64,000 bases of DNA from Ditylenchus dipsaci (GCA_004194705.1 SADC01001209.1:62001-126000), one strand, 5' to 3'. Shown: positions 47,601-59,115, numbered from the stretch's first letter. Numbers and translations are program-made. Notes: generated by a model from the letters alone, not told the origin.

Positions 47601-50600
47601 TAACGACACCCCAAGGAACCGGCCTAGGGATGTCGTTATAGACTTCAGTCTTCAGTCAGAAAAACTTCAGTCAAAGCTGACCAAATCGGTTAATTTTTGG
47701 GTGTCTTTATATCGAGGTTTGACTGTATCGAGTCATGTACCATATGGAGTGTCACTATATTGAAGTGTGACTTACCAATGTACTTTGTAAGCAGATCATC
47801 CAAATTGCTGTCGTTAAATTCGTTAAATGTCAACTCCAAATCTTTCAGTTGGATGCATTTATCACCAATTTGAGTTAAATGTGCATTTTCCACTCCTTTG
47901 CATCCATGAAACACCAAAGATTTCAAAGTACAAGGCAGATGCTCGAAAGAAATATTTTTAAAGTTGCTTGAGCTTATTTCTAGTTCTTCTAAAAAGCAAC
48001 AAGTTTTGAAGAATTCATTCATTGATATCACCTAAATCAGTTTATTTTCATTTACTTGGCTATATCTAATGCCTCACCGAAACATCCACTCGTTTAAAAA
48101 ACTCTGCCTTAATACTTTATAAATATCAGATTTTTAAATTTCCCTCAAAAATTTTGAGTTTAGGCCCGACTAAAGTCCAGAATTACGTCAAATACAAGGT
48201 AAAAGCTAGGCAAGACTTCTTTTGTATCAAAAAGTATGAAATTTGTTTCTTCAGTGACGAGTCATGTACCATATTATAGCCCTAAATCTCCATTACAAAG
48301 CTGGAGGAGATCTTTGCTTGATCCAGGACATGTGAAAAATAGAAGCAATTTTAAGTCTTCAACTAATTTTCAGTGAAATTTGAAGCATTTTTGGGTTTTA
48401 TTCAAAAACAAACAGATACATTTTTGGGCGTTTTGAAAACTCGTGTATAAGGACCATAGTGTTACAAACCGACAAATTTATCAGCTTTTTGTTCAAAAAA
48501 TGTAAATTTTGAAAATTTTGGTAAATTTTTGTATACCTGTGTAGAAGAATTGTCCCTCTACACGAATTTACAAAATTTCACCAAAATCCGCAAACATTTT
48601 GTAAATTTTTTGAACAAACGGCCAAAAAAGAATTTGATCGAAATTGATAAACTTATCGATTTGGAACACTATGGTAAGGACTATATCGATAGGGGCAAAC
48701 CTGACAAAATAGGAGTCACTTATTATAGCGGAGCAAAAAAATTAAATAATATTCAAAAATTTAAGTCATAGACTTACGTCTGGTGCAGAGACACATATAC
48801 CAACACTTTTTAAGTTACTAAAGCGATCGGCGATTAGCTTTAAATGGGAGTTACTGATTCCATTACTAGTGCTGTGAAATCGTTCCATTTGATAAGCTGG
48901 AATTTTGCTAAGAATAGTTTTCCAGTAATATGCCATCGTAAAGGAAGAAGGCATTGCATTTAAGTTGACATCTTTCAAGTAGGGAGCACATCTTCTAGCC
49001 AAGCATACAAACTAAAAACATTCTTTTACTGTTAATTATCTTGTAACTTTGTTTGAAAGACGTTTTCCGTAATTTTCACAGCCTATTCTACCATAAACTT
49101 TTACACTTGGAAAAGTGATCACCAAGTAAAAGGGTTATTCAAATGGATGGCCGTTTAACTATATGGCCATAAATCCGACAAAAAAGTATAAAAACCTTTT
49201 TCTTGGCCATCTTAATATCACTCTTATCCTGACTCTTGGCGAAGCAAGCAATTTTATAAGAGTTAAATGAAGTAGTCTTGCGCCAGCAATGAGTGCGAGC
49301 AATGTAATTCCAACGGTGACAAACGGCCTCTATTTTAATTCTAGTGCAGCAGTCCAACAATTCAAATATAGACGCCTAGAAAAAAGATTATACTTTAAAG
49401 GAGGGGGGAACTTCCTATACGCATCGCCTATCGGTCGCAGGTTCAATTCCACTGGGTGTAGACCCTATTTGTTTTGCTCTATCTTTTACAGTCAAACCTC
49501 GATTTAGTGGCACCCCAAAAGTTCGGGTTGCAGTATAGAATCCCACCCCCCCCCCCCCCCCACGGGGACTGATCAGATCGAAGAGATAACATCATATTCG
49601 TGTTTCTCGACCCTGATTTCATGAGAAAGCCGGCTGTTTTTTTAATTCTGAGAAAAAAAAAATTTTCGAATCACAGGGGGGGTATCATGGTTTTTTGGTC
49701 AAAATTTGAAAATTTTGAAATTGGCGCCTTTTGAATTTTAAAAGGATTGAGGGCTGTATTGGGAGGGAAGGGAATAAAAGGGGGCCACTTTTATGGCAGA
49801 ACATTATAAATTTAAATATCTGTATTCTTCGAATGCCTCACCATGTTTTTCAACTAGGCCGAGGCAAAAAGATACTCTATATGCATTTTATGGTCAAGAG
49901 TACTTCTCGGAATCATGTCTAAGGTAAGTGTGTGCGCGCATCTCTAACTCTCAAGCCCCTTGCGCCCCCTTCGGGGGCAGGGGGCTTGGAGTTGAGATGC
50001 GCACACCCACATACCTTAGACACAAATCACTCGAAAGTGACTCTGGATGCATGAAAAAGCATGCATACCAGAGTTTATTTATGCGGTAGGCCCCAGTATT
50101 CAAAACTATGTTCAACATCTTCTTGTTAATGGGCCCTGAGTCATTAGTGGCCCCCTTTTATTCCCTTCCCCTCCCTATACAGCCCTTAATCCCTCTAAAA
50201 TTCAAAAGGCGCCAATTCAAATTTTTCAAATTTTGACTAAACAACCATGATACCCCCCCCCCCCCTGTGGTTCGAAAAATTTTTTTTCCCAGAACCAAAA
50301 AAAACAGCCGGCTTTCTCATGAAATCGGGGTCGAGAAACACGAATATGATGTTATCTCTTCGATCTGATCAGTCCCCGTGGGGGGGATTCTATACTCAAG
50401 CCAAAGTTCGTTCCCGCCTAGGGTCCGACACTTTTTTAACCCAATTTGCAAAATATTTTATCGATTCTGTTATTACGGTCTGGTCGCAAATATCGTGAGA
50501 ATTCCGATTTCGCCGATCGTTTTTTGAAAAGTAAACGAATTTTGGGTTAAAAAAGTAAAACCTCGATATAGTGGCACCTGTTTTCAAAAAAGGGGTGCCA

Positions 50601-52421
50601 CTATATCGAACTTTTACTTTTCTAACCCAAATTGTGTTTTCTTTTCAAAAAACGATCGGCGAAATCGGAATCCTCACGATATTTGCGACCAGACTGTCAT
50701 AACAGAATCGATAAAATATTTTGAAAATTGGGTTAAAAAAAGTGTCGGACCCTAGGCGGGAACGAACTTTTAGGGGTGCCACTAAATCGAGGTTTGACTG
50801 TAGCAACTTTGCTGACTTCTAGGGTCAAAAACTATCAAGCAATGGATTGCAACCATTTCCTGCACTGCTTTACTGTCACCAAACGCCCTTATGTTGGGAT
50901 TTCATGCAAAATAACAGGCCTATGTAGGATGGCATGGAATTGAACATCGTTGAATGTTTTTTAAACTCTAGCTCAAACTAAATATTACTTTTTTCTTCGC
51001 GTGATAGCTCAAATGTAAGCCTGGCGTCTCGGCTACATTTTAGTACATGAAACGTGTGAATTGTATAAAAGTCAGAAATTTTCAGTGAAACCAGTCAAGG
51101 AAGAACCCCAAAGACGATCGATTTTCGGGAATTTATCCTATTTTAGCCTGGATACAAGCTCCAGTAGGGGTGAAAGCCTGAGGTGATGGTTTTATTGGAA
51201 AGCCAAGAGTGTCAGGATCATTTCGACACCAAACTTGTAAAGTGAAGGATGTAAAAAAGAAGGTTATCAGCCAGTGGAAGTCGAACCTTTGACCTAGGCA
51301 ATGCGTCTAGGAAGTTCCCCCTCCCTTTAAAGCTTTTTGTTTAATAATGCAGTACCATTACGTCTACTGGTAGACTCTCTGTTCTGCAATACTTTTTCGT
51401 ACTCCAAGTTTTCCCAGATCTGGTTGTACTATTCTAAAAAAATATATAAAAACAAAAGCTAAAAATGCGGGTTGTAAAAAATTAGGAAAATTTGAAACGT
51501 ATAAAATTAAGTCTAGACTAAATTTAAAGTGCACCTGGGCACCATTTTTCAAATCATATAGAAATACGCATTTTAAGCTTTGATCAAAAGTTTGCTGGAA
51601 ACTAAAATATTTGATTTAAATTTGACAAGAAAAACGAGTTTTTCACTCAAAATGGCTTCCAATTTTCAAAACTCTCTCTTTTGAGAATTCTGTATGGCTT
51701 GTCTTGTAGATGAGATCCAGGCCTACATTTCGATTTAAAAAAAAGCTGAGAAAAATGCAAAATTGGCGTTTTTAATCCAAAGAAGTTTCATTTAAGTTTT
51801 TGCTTTGTATTTGACGTGAAGTCTAAAATTTTGCTAGTGGTCTGTACTTAATATTTTTAATGTAAATCTGAAAATTTAAATCTGATATTTTTAAACTACA
51901 TTTATTTTTCGTAGGCTAATATAGGCTAATAATAAAAAAATTCACCTTTGATTGAAAAATCGTAAGTTGCCTTGGGGAGGATTAAACTCGTCACTCAAGG
52001 AAAACCGGCCTTTTTGCTATGTAAATAATACTGCGTCATGCAAACAAAACCAATGTGCACTCTCGGATAGTTTGAAAAACCGTGCTAGGTACACTTAATT
52101 ACTGTAGGTGCTTTATTTGTTCGTGTTTTCTCACAAAAACTTTTGGTTAAGTGGAAATTGGAAAAAAACGAATTAGTCAAAATTATATTTAGCAATTTTA
52201 AGCTGCTCAACCACGTAGTTGCGGTTGCGAATATTTTTTTATATCACAGTCCAAGTTAACTTATGCTCTTCCTCTTTTATTTCTTTGTGTTTTCTAATTT
52301 TCCTAAGTTTTTAACAAACCCGATGCACTTTTACTTTTTGTCTTACCTCAGACAAACGATTTCTTTTAAATTTCAATGGTGAAGTTGGCTTAATTTTGAG
52401 AAGATTTTTTTCGAAAACCAT
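44650..52421 (-). CDS. F-box and leucine-rich-repeat protein
   Basis: Minus-strand exons: 52421-52347 (MVFEKNLLKIK start), 51433-51356, 49375-49196, 49011-48778, 48031-47776, about 46060-45741 and 44871-44650. The junction of exons 2 and 3 builds an F-box: LPVDVM joined to ASIFELLDCCTRIKIEAVC and HRWNYIA. F-box proteins link substrates to SCF ubiquitin ligases through Skp1. The rest shows LRRs: LKLIADRFSNLKSVGI, TLKSLVFHGCKGVENA, QLKDLELTFNEFNDSNL, LRRs to LYINDCCLITDDSVL, as in FBXL proteins. About 450 residues. The run of six A at 45893-45898 appears one base short. The phase between exons 5 and 6 does not close: a small exon or an indel is missing. Intron 2 (about 2 kb) is filled by nested foldbacks. 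No specific orthologue could be named. Confidence 0.85.
44998..45350. repeat. Foldback in the last F-box gene intron
   Basis: TTTGCGTTTTCCAAATCTTG pairs with CAAGATTTGAAAAACGCAAA. Each arm carries TCAAAATGTAGCTGAGAATC or its complement; the left arm alone also forms the small palindrome TGTAGCTGAGAATCTCAGCT. Confidence 0.85.
45540..45599. mobile_element. Right end of a CCGTATTT-family MITE
   Basis: CTCCCCGTGATGAGCTATTAG then AAGAAATACGGTA. Its body is not clear. Confidence 0.5.
46571..47355. mobile_element. hAT-like element rich in CGGGATCCCG
   Basis: Ends TAGAGATGGCGA and TCGCCATCTCTA. Flanks CTTTTCCT and CTTTTCTT agree at seven of eight bases, an aged 8-bp target duplication. Near both ends are many ACGGGA and GGGATCCCG words on G-rich strand runs; the middle is AT-rich with a C-run at 46919. 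It lies in the intron between F-box exons 5 and 6. Confidence 0.75.
47533..47725. mobile_element. Pogo-like MITE
   Basis: CAGTCAAACCTCGATTAAAT at the left and TATCGAGGTTTGACTG at the right, flanked by TA. An internal CAGCCAAACTTCGATATAAC copy and a degenerate fourth end to 47775 suggest tandem or nested copies. Confidence 0.8.
48446..48680. repeat. Hairpin in F-box gene intron
   Basis: ACCATAGTGTTACAAACCGA region pairs loosely with TCGATTTGGAACACTATGGT, and TTCAAAAAATGTAAATTTTG with CATTTTGTAAATTTTTTGAA. The 80-codon ORF at 48529 is the arm read through and is not a gene. Confidence 0.75.
49405..51325. repeat. Foldback with tRNA-like ends in F-box intron 2
   Basis: Left end GGGGGAACTTCCTATACGCA then TCGCAGGTTCAATTCCACTGG; the right end is its complement (CCAGTGGAAGTCGAACC, GGAAGTTCCCCC). 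The right part (50905-51325) matches 15980-16350 over about 400 bases. The left part is interrupted at 49499 by the pogo-like element. Confidence 0.82.
49499..50800. mobile_element. Pogo-like foldback with nested hairpins
   Basis: The ends CAGTCAAACCTCGATTTAGT and ACTAAATCGAGGTTTGACTG are exact complements, flanked by TA. Inside, complementary arms (49560-49800 and 50145-50390; GGACTGATCAGATCGAAGAG) surround the GC-rich hairpin copy at 49866-50115. A second inner pair (50395-50570 against 50600-50770) contains AACGATCGGCGAAATCGG. No transposase was seen. Confidence 0.85.
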
Positions 52422-54520
52422 TGTAAAGTAGATACGAAATTCAAAATGAATAAATATAATTACATAGAAAAATAGATTACATTACACCGATTGAAACAAA
52501 TAAAAGAAACCTATCAAACATGAGATAATGATTATGAATTGATATCTGTCTCGACTCATGCAACAATCACCTATTTTGAAATCTTAAATGAGAATAAAGC
52601 GAACCAAAGGTTGCTGTAGTAGTCTCCTGACTCGTTAATGATCCCGGGGCTGCAGTGAGGGGTGTCCACTATGCAAAATATTCTAATTCCGACTTCTTTA
52701 CAAAGTCGGAGTTGGAGTATTTTTGATTGGTCAACACGCTCAACGCTAAAACTATTACTATTTGTGGATTTTTTTAGGCGGGTGCCAATTTTCTTGACGA
52801 GCAACTATTCTCAAACATCTCTAAATCTTCAAGCGGCCATGAAGCTGTAGTCGGAGTTGTAGTTAGAGTGAACTTTTCATGATACCAAATACTCCAAATT
52901 GAGGCATTAGTGTTCCGGATGTATTTACAACATTCCATGATTTTCCTTTGTCGTTTTGGCCCTCTTTGGTCATGCTCAGAATACTGACCATTGATAATTT
53001 TTATCTGAGATAGGCATGAAATAAGATTAGTGCTGGAGGCGGTATGATGAAATTGCTTTGTTGACTAAGCTGACCATTGAAAAAACGCTGATCATCAAAA
53101 GAAGTGTTATTAGAGTTTTAAGCTGAATTCACAATGAGAAAGATGTTTGCGGATGCTAAACCACTTTTTACACTCCGAAATGGCCATAACTTTTTTTAAA
53201 TTATTCAAAAATTATTCTGTTAGTGCTATTTTGCAGCTAAGATTTAGGGCTACCAGATAAATTATTAAAAAAACAGATGTTTCTTTTTAAATTGAGATAA
53301 AAAAGAACCAGCCAAGCATCCGCACTCAAATTCAAGTTAGGATTCTTAGACGGATTCATATAATTTTGTCTGAATTTCTGAAGCAATAATTAATCCTTTA
53401 ACTCATTTGATAGACTTAAAACCTCATCTAAATGATGTGAGAAGCTGAATAATCAACTGGAAACTAAAAAAAGGAACTAAACAATTATGGTGAAAAAATG
53501 AAAAAAAAGCGGGGATTCTGTTTCGGAGATTCTGAAAGAGTAGTCTGTTTTAGGATCTGCAAGCAGCCTCCTCATTGTGAATGCGCCTTCAGGTTGCTTT
53601 ACACTTTAAAACTGTTGGGCTTACTTGCACCGTTTTCTTAAAAAATTATATTTGCAATAAATATTTATTTACAATTCTTTTACAAAAATCTACAGTAAAT
53701 TTACTAATCGAAGATCAAATAAGTGGACTTGGCAAATTATTTGAAGAGGTCATTGTTGCTTATCTGGTTAATGGTGTGAAACTATCAAGTGGCGGGATCC
53801 CGCAGCAGCAGTATAGCTTAATTCCCCGGTGACATTAGTTTGTTGGCGTTGATCTGGAGTTCTTATAACTTTGGGTCGAGAGCCAAAGATTGAAACATAC
53901 TCCTGCGCACTAAAATATTTTTTCAATAATTTTTGGGTATTTTAAAGTTTTCATATCCAGCAAGACAGCTAAACCCCGATTTAAGAAGAAAAATTATTTT
54001 ATAATAGTATCACTCTATCGTCAAGTTTCTCCATTAAGCACTTCCGAAAATCCGGGGTGTCGACGTCATGTAACCTTTTGGCCCATTCTGGAACTATCCT
54101 TTGTTCTAACTACTTAGGCTTGGGCCTTAGGCTTAGGGGTAGGCCAACGTATGATAGGACGGACTAATATATTCCTTACGCACTTTTTCCGGGGTAACCT
54201 GGACTGGACTAATATTTGAGTTCTTTTTATAAGGTTTTATAAAAGAAGAGATTTGGGACAAAATGGGACAAAAGGTGCATAATATCAACGCACCAAAAAT
54301 CCAATCGTAACAAATAAAAGTTTGAAGTTTTCAAAACTCTGAGATAGTTTTTTATATTCAGCATCGTCAGTTACAATAGTACAGTATTTTCATCGTAAAC
54401 CAGGCTTACCATGCCTGATATCCAAGTCTATGAGGAGTCTTAAAATCAAGGTTTTGCTTGATTTTCCAACTTGTATCGATATAAAAGTAAGGCAAAACTG
54501 CTTTTGCGACTGAGCTTGAA
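51330..54520. other. Mostly unassigned; first two F-box exons only
   Basis: Apart from the exons at 51356-51433 and 52347-52421 I see no gene. 54110-54165 repeats the CTTAGGCTTAGG and GGTAGGCCAACG words found inside the GC-rich foldback at 9600. The 83-codon ORF at 53581 has no supporting feature. Confidence 0.4.
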
Positions 54521-54528
54521 TACTAGTT

Positions 54529-57228
54529 TTAAATATTCTCTTGCTCATGGCTTTTATCTGCATTCTCCAGCCCAAACCTAGAAGAAAATTTTAATCAAAA
54601 AAATCCTTACTCAGCATCGTCAGGTATTCTAGTGCTTGCCATTTTGTCTTCTACAGCTGCCAGGGCTGCTGATTCCTCCAGCAAGTCTGTTTGGTTAGCA
54701 TAGTCATGTAGCAGAGTTATTGGCTCGTCGATGTCCACATCCTTCCAAGCATCTCGTTTGTTGTAGGTTGGATTATGTTTCTCTGGTTTTTGTACCCTCT
54801 TTTTCGGTGAATCTAAGTGGCTGGCGAGTTTAGAGGTATGTTCATTTATGAGACTATTTGTATGTTTGGTTTTCGATATTGGAGGTGTGGGCTCTGCAGG
54901 TATGCTGGGGGACTGAGTGCTAGGTGTGTGACTCTCCTCCAATATCATACTGAAACTTATGAAGATAGAAAGTAGAGCCTTTAATTTGAAGTGCCTTATT
55001 ATACCTTTCTTTGTTGACTTTGGAAGTTGTTTTGGCAGATTTGCTGACAAAAGACGCGACAGCTAGAATTTGAAAAATGTCAAAGCTTTGTTTATCTAGT
55101 TATAAGAAACGGATGTCAACCTCCAATAATTATTTTCAAAGTTTTTATATTTGCCACTTCGCACTGATTCTTATGCATTTCAAAATTTTTCAAGTAAGTT
55201 TCTGGATATTTGAATAGTGGATAGTTTTTTTCCGAAAAAAGGTAACTGAAATTTGTTTCTTGCCTTGCGGTAAATTTTCGAACAAGCCGGAAAACCGGCA
55301 CTTATTTACTTGGGGGGCGCATTTTTTACTAATTTGTAAATCATGTTTAAACGACTCCTAAGTAACTTTTATGTGCTTTAAACGATAAGAAAGTCATTTT
55401 CTGACACTTTTCCACACAAAAATCGTTTTTTTGAAAAGAAATTTTTTTGACTAAAATTTGACTTTTTGCCTTGGTCCCCAAGGAAATCCAACCTGAAAGG
55501 GTACCTGGATACCACAAAAAGATGGAATTTGAACATAGTTTTGTTGACTGGGGCCTACCGCATAAAGAAACTCTGGTATGCATACATTTTTATGCATCCA
55601 GAGTCACTTTCGAGTGATTTGCGTTTAAGGTATGTGGGTGTGCGCATCTCAACCCCAAGCAACCAAGCCCCCTGCGCCCCGAAGGGGGCGCAGGGGGCTT
55701 GGTTGGTTAGAGATGCGCGCGCGCACTTACCTTAGACATAATTCCGAGCAAGACTCTTGATCAAAAATGCATTAAGCGACTCTTTTTGCCCAGCTCCAGT
55801 GACCAAAACGCGGTAGAATCCTTAATACAAGGTGTTTTGCCTTGGTCCCCCAAGGCAATAAGTCTTATTTTGGCAAAGAATTTTTTTTCAAAAATCTATT
55901 TTTTACGTGGAAAAGTGTCAGAAAACAACTTTTTAATCGTTTTAAGCATATAAAAATTACTTAGAAGTCGTTTAAACATGATTTACAAATGTGCAAAAAA
56001 TGCGCCCCCCCAAGTACATAAGTTCCGGAAAACCATCGAAAATAGTGTGCCCAGCTCATACATTAAGCGTTTTAATTTCATTAGTTTTGAGCTTATTGCC
56101 CGTTCGTGTCACTCACCTTCTTTAAATCCACAAGCCACCAGCAAAGGTTTCTCTTATCATTCTCCAATACAAAAGTTGCATGAGACATCATAGAATTGCT
56201 TCGATTCAAACCTTCTTGGAATCTAACCATTCTGACCGGGGAATATGGCTCGTCCGCAAATGATTGCTGCCTATGTCCAATCACCGCCCTATCCCCAACC
56301 TTCTGACCATACTGTCTTTGTGCCTTAGCACCACTTACAGCTTGTCTCTTTTTAGACTGATTGGCATCTCCGGAATAGTCACCATCTTTTCTCCTTTGTT
56401 GAATAGGCACTGAAGAGGAGGTCACTGAATTATTGACTCCAGCCCGTCTTTTATTAGGCTGAGGGGAACGTCGATGACGGGTTGGAGGCACTGCTACAAG
56501 CAGGTTTTGGTTGCGCCTGGAAGGCACTGTACCCGGAACCGACTCTTCTTCCACTTCTTTCAGTGACTTGGCTGATGAATCGATGGGTAATTGGTTCACA
56601 CTTGAGGCACTGCAGTATTTGCGCCGGAGTAAGGTCTCACCAAACAGCTCTGTGAGAGTGGGTATAACAGAATCAGTGCTGTCAATTTCAGCTTCTAGGT
56701 AGTCTTCTTCCTGCAACAAACAAATAAAGAAAATGAGTGTGTTCATCTCTGCGTCGATATTTGAGCTCGGTATATGAATAATTTACACATTAATTTACAG
56801 AATACAGACTATTGGATGGGTTGCCGAAATCATCTGTCTTTTTAAAGTATTTTTTGTCTTTAAGTCTTTTCTGTCTTTTTCGCTGCGAAAAATGGTGCAA
56901 TTTTAACTGCTGTTCATAAACGAAAATCGGCTGTGGTCTTAAAACATAAAAAAGAGATTTTTTGGAAAACTCGGCCAAATTAAAAGGTTTCGTAAGAAAA
57001 TTAAATTACCTCATCTTCTTCATCGCTTTGCTTCTTTTTACGGTCATACTCAAGCTCTAAATATAAAAGTTTCTTAATTTTCATAAGTTTATACCGTATA
57101 TCTTCTAAAAGGATCCCGGGCCTCTTTAGAAGAAATACGGTAGTATAATAATTTCCAAGGAACTTTTTAGAAGAAATACGATAGTTTAATAATTTCTGAT
57201 GAAATTTTTTGTCCAGCTCTTCCAAATC
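54529..57228 (-). CDS. Charged, probably nuclear protein of unknown family
   Basis: Minus-strand exons 57228-57180, 57056-57010, 56710-56117, 55062-55005, 54949-54611 and 54577-54529 join in phase if one A is added near 56140; upstream exons are missing. About 360 residues visible. It starts DLEELDKKFHQKLLNYQLEY with DRKKKQSDEEDE, a likely coiled coil and acidic patch; then TLTELFGETLLRRKY, basic segments (RHRRSPQPNKRRAG, QSKKRQAV) like nuclear localisation signals, QKVGDRAVIG, SFVSKSAKTTSKVNKES, and an acidic end (HDYANQTDLLEESAAL, stop at 54529). The donor GTAAGG at 54610 overlaps an apparent TGA stop, so the last exon is easily missed. I do not recognise the family; a chromatin- or centromere-linked protein is a guess from composition only. 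Confidence 0.72.
55303..56017. repeat. Foldback enclosing the GC-rich hairpin, copy 4
   Basis: TACTTGGGGGGCGCATTTTT pairs with AATGCGCCCCCCCAAGTA; arms continue with ATCATGTTTAAACGACT and CTGACACTTTTCCAC. GCCTTGGTCCCCAAGG and its relative TGCCTTGGTCCCCCAAGGCA bracket the inner element (55535-55800). It lies within the intron 55063-56116 of the unknown gene. Confidence 0.82.
57092..57142. mobile_element. Minimal CCGTATTT-family element inside an intron
   Basis: 51 bases: TACCGTATATCTTCTAAAAG, GATCCCGGGC, CTCTTTAGAAGAAATACGGTA. A third, degenerate TIR copy (TTTTTAGAAGAAATACGATA) at about 57163-57182 overlaps the exon-intron border. Confidence 0.75.
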
Positions 57229-57229
57229 C

Positions 57230-58965
57230 TGTACTCTTTACAAATCCAAAAGTATCATAAAAAGCTTTAAATTTTGTTCGATAATTGTATGGGGCTTATC
57301 TATAACATAAAATATCCTCAAAAATGCTTAAATCATCTAAAAAGTTCAAATTTTATCAGCTTCAAACACTTTTACCATTGCAAGTTACCTTTCAGATTAC
57401 TGATTTTTTTAGAAATAGATATTCTAGTTTGTTTGCGGAATGAAAAAGTGGAACTAGGAAGCCTGAACCCAGAGAATATAGACTGTGACAACTTAATCCA
57501 CAGCTACTAATGCAGTGTGGCCCAAATTGTTTTTTCTATTCCGTCACAGTTATAGTCTCAGGAGAAGGTCAGCACTGTCCAGCACTAGCGCAAATTATAG
57601 AAAAAATTAAAATAAAAATGCATAGAAGTAGCTTTGCAATATGAAATTACATGAATTTTCAAATATTTTTTTAGCTTAGAAAAGATCAACTAAATAATTA
57701 GTTTAGTTCAGATTAGTTCAGATTAGTATGTCCCCAATATAGTTAATTATTTCTAGGCCTTTTAGACAAATGGCTGAGTTCTGAATTACACGAAGTCCAT
57801 GAAATACATTCTGGCCGATTTAGCACCGTCTAAGGCCGGTTGAAGTAGCGAGTGTCCAAAAAGAGTGACTCTATTTACTTAGCAGTACAACTTTAAATTT
57901 CCCAAAGATCTTCTCTCCAAGCACTGGCTTTTCAATGCTAGTAAGATTTTTAAATTAGGCGAATAAAAAAGAATTGATAGAAAATAAAATAAAATTTATA
58001 GCTATTTTGGTGACCTAACATAATAATGTGCAACAAACCAATTTTCTAATTTAACTTCCTAGTTCTACAGTGTAGCTATAGAAGGAACAGGAAGGCTTTG
58101 TCAACTATAAGCGTGTTCCAAATAAGAAGATCCCATTAGTAACAACACTTTTAGCAGAATAATAATCCGCTCAATTAGCTAATGCAGCAAAATGAATATA
58201 TAGAAAATAGCTGTTTGGTTGCTAGGAAGGCAAAACAATACCTTTAAAAAAATTTTATATGAAGGTTTGAAGAGAATGGCACAAATTAGAGGCATTTTCT
58301 ATAAATGTGGAAGTGGCATATCTAGTCAGAGAAAGAGTAAAAACCACTTATTTCAAATATTGTTTTGTGACCTTTGCGCATGGAAGTAAATTTTTACTAG
58401 AAGTATCAGGTAGGAGAATTTGTAGACAATAAATGCTAACAGAACACAACACTGATCATACATAATGTCCCAATAAAATCATTGAAAAATCAAAAACAAA
58501 TATCATACGTAATTAATAATATTAACTTCATACGTAATTAATATCACAATGCTCGTGAGACCTATCAGAAACACGTTCGTTATGCTTACAATAATATATG
58601 CGTTGGCATGAGCACGGTAAGAACAACACTCTTCAACGCTTATTATCATACTGCGTTTTTATGGACCTGAACCAATAATCAAGATCCTCCGTACAACAAG
58701 GAATACGGTCTTTCTTTTAGAACCCAAGCAATATAAGTTGCATAGAAAGTTACCAAATACAAAAATATGGCTCAAAAAAGCACATTTAAAAATACAAACT
58801 TGGATAAATCCTTTCGTGTCGAGACTATCTCCTTAACAGCTTTCATCCCTCCTTTAACCAGATCCACTTAAGCACACCACTGTATTTTTCCAATCATTGT
58901 TTTTGTTTTTTTGGGGCTTGCGTACAACCATGAATTTTCATAAGGTTATCAAGAGTTCACTGCAG
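57230..58965. other. Unassigned interval
   Basis: A minus-strand stretch at about 57385-57480 is bounded by AG and a GTAACT donor and could be an upstream exon of the unknown gene (FRKQTRISISKKISNLK), but the phases do not fit. Nothing else was recognised. GTACGTAATTAATA is duplicated near 58510-58545. Confidence 0.3.
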
Positions 58966-58972
58966 TCAGCTC

Positions 58973-59115
58973 TCGATTTAACGAACTTTTTTTCAACGCC
59001 TATTTGGCCAGCGAGTAAATAAAATGACTAAAAGTAACTGTTGATTTAACGAAACTCTCGGTTTAACGAACATTGTTTCCGGTCCCCAGGGGTTCGTTAA
59101 ATCGAGAGTTGACTG
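58973..59115. mobile_element. Pogo-like MITE
   Basis: CAGTCAGCTCTCGATTTAAC at the left, GTTAAATCGAGAGTTGACTG at the right. An internal CTCTCGGTTTAACGAAC repeats the end. TA is present only on the right. Confidence 0.7.

Noticed and set aside
48529..48771. 80-codon plus-strand ORF
   Set aside because: Reads across a hairpin and through the intron of the F-box gene; no coding features.
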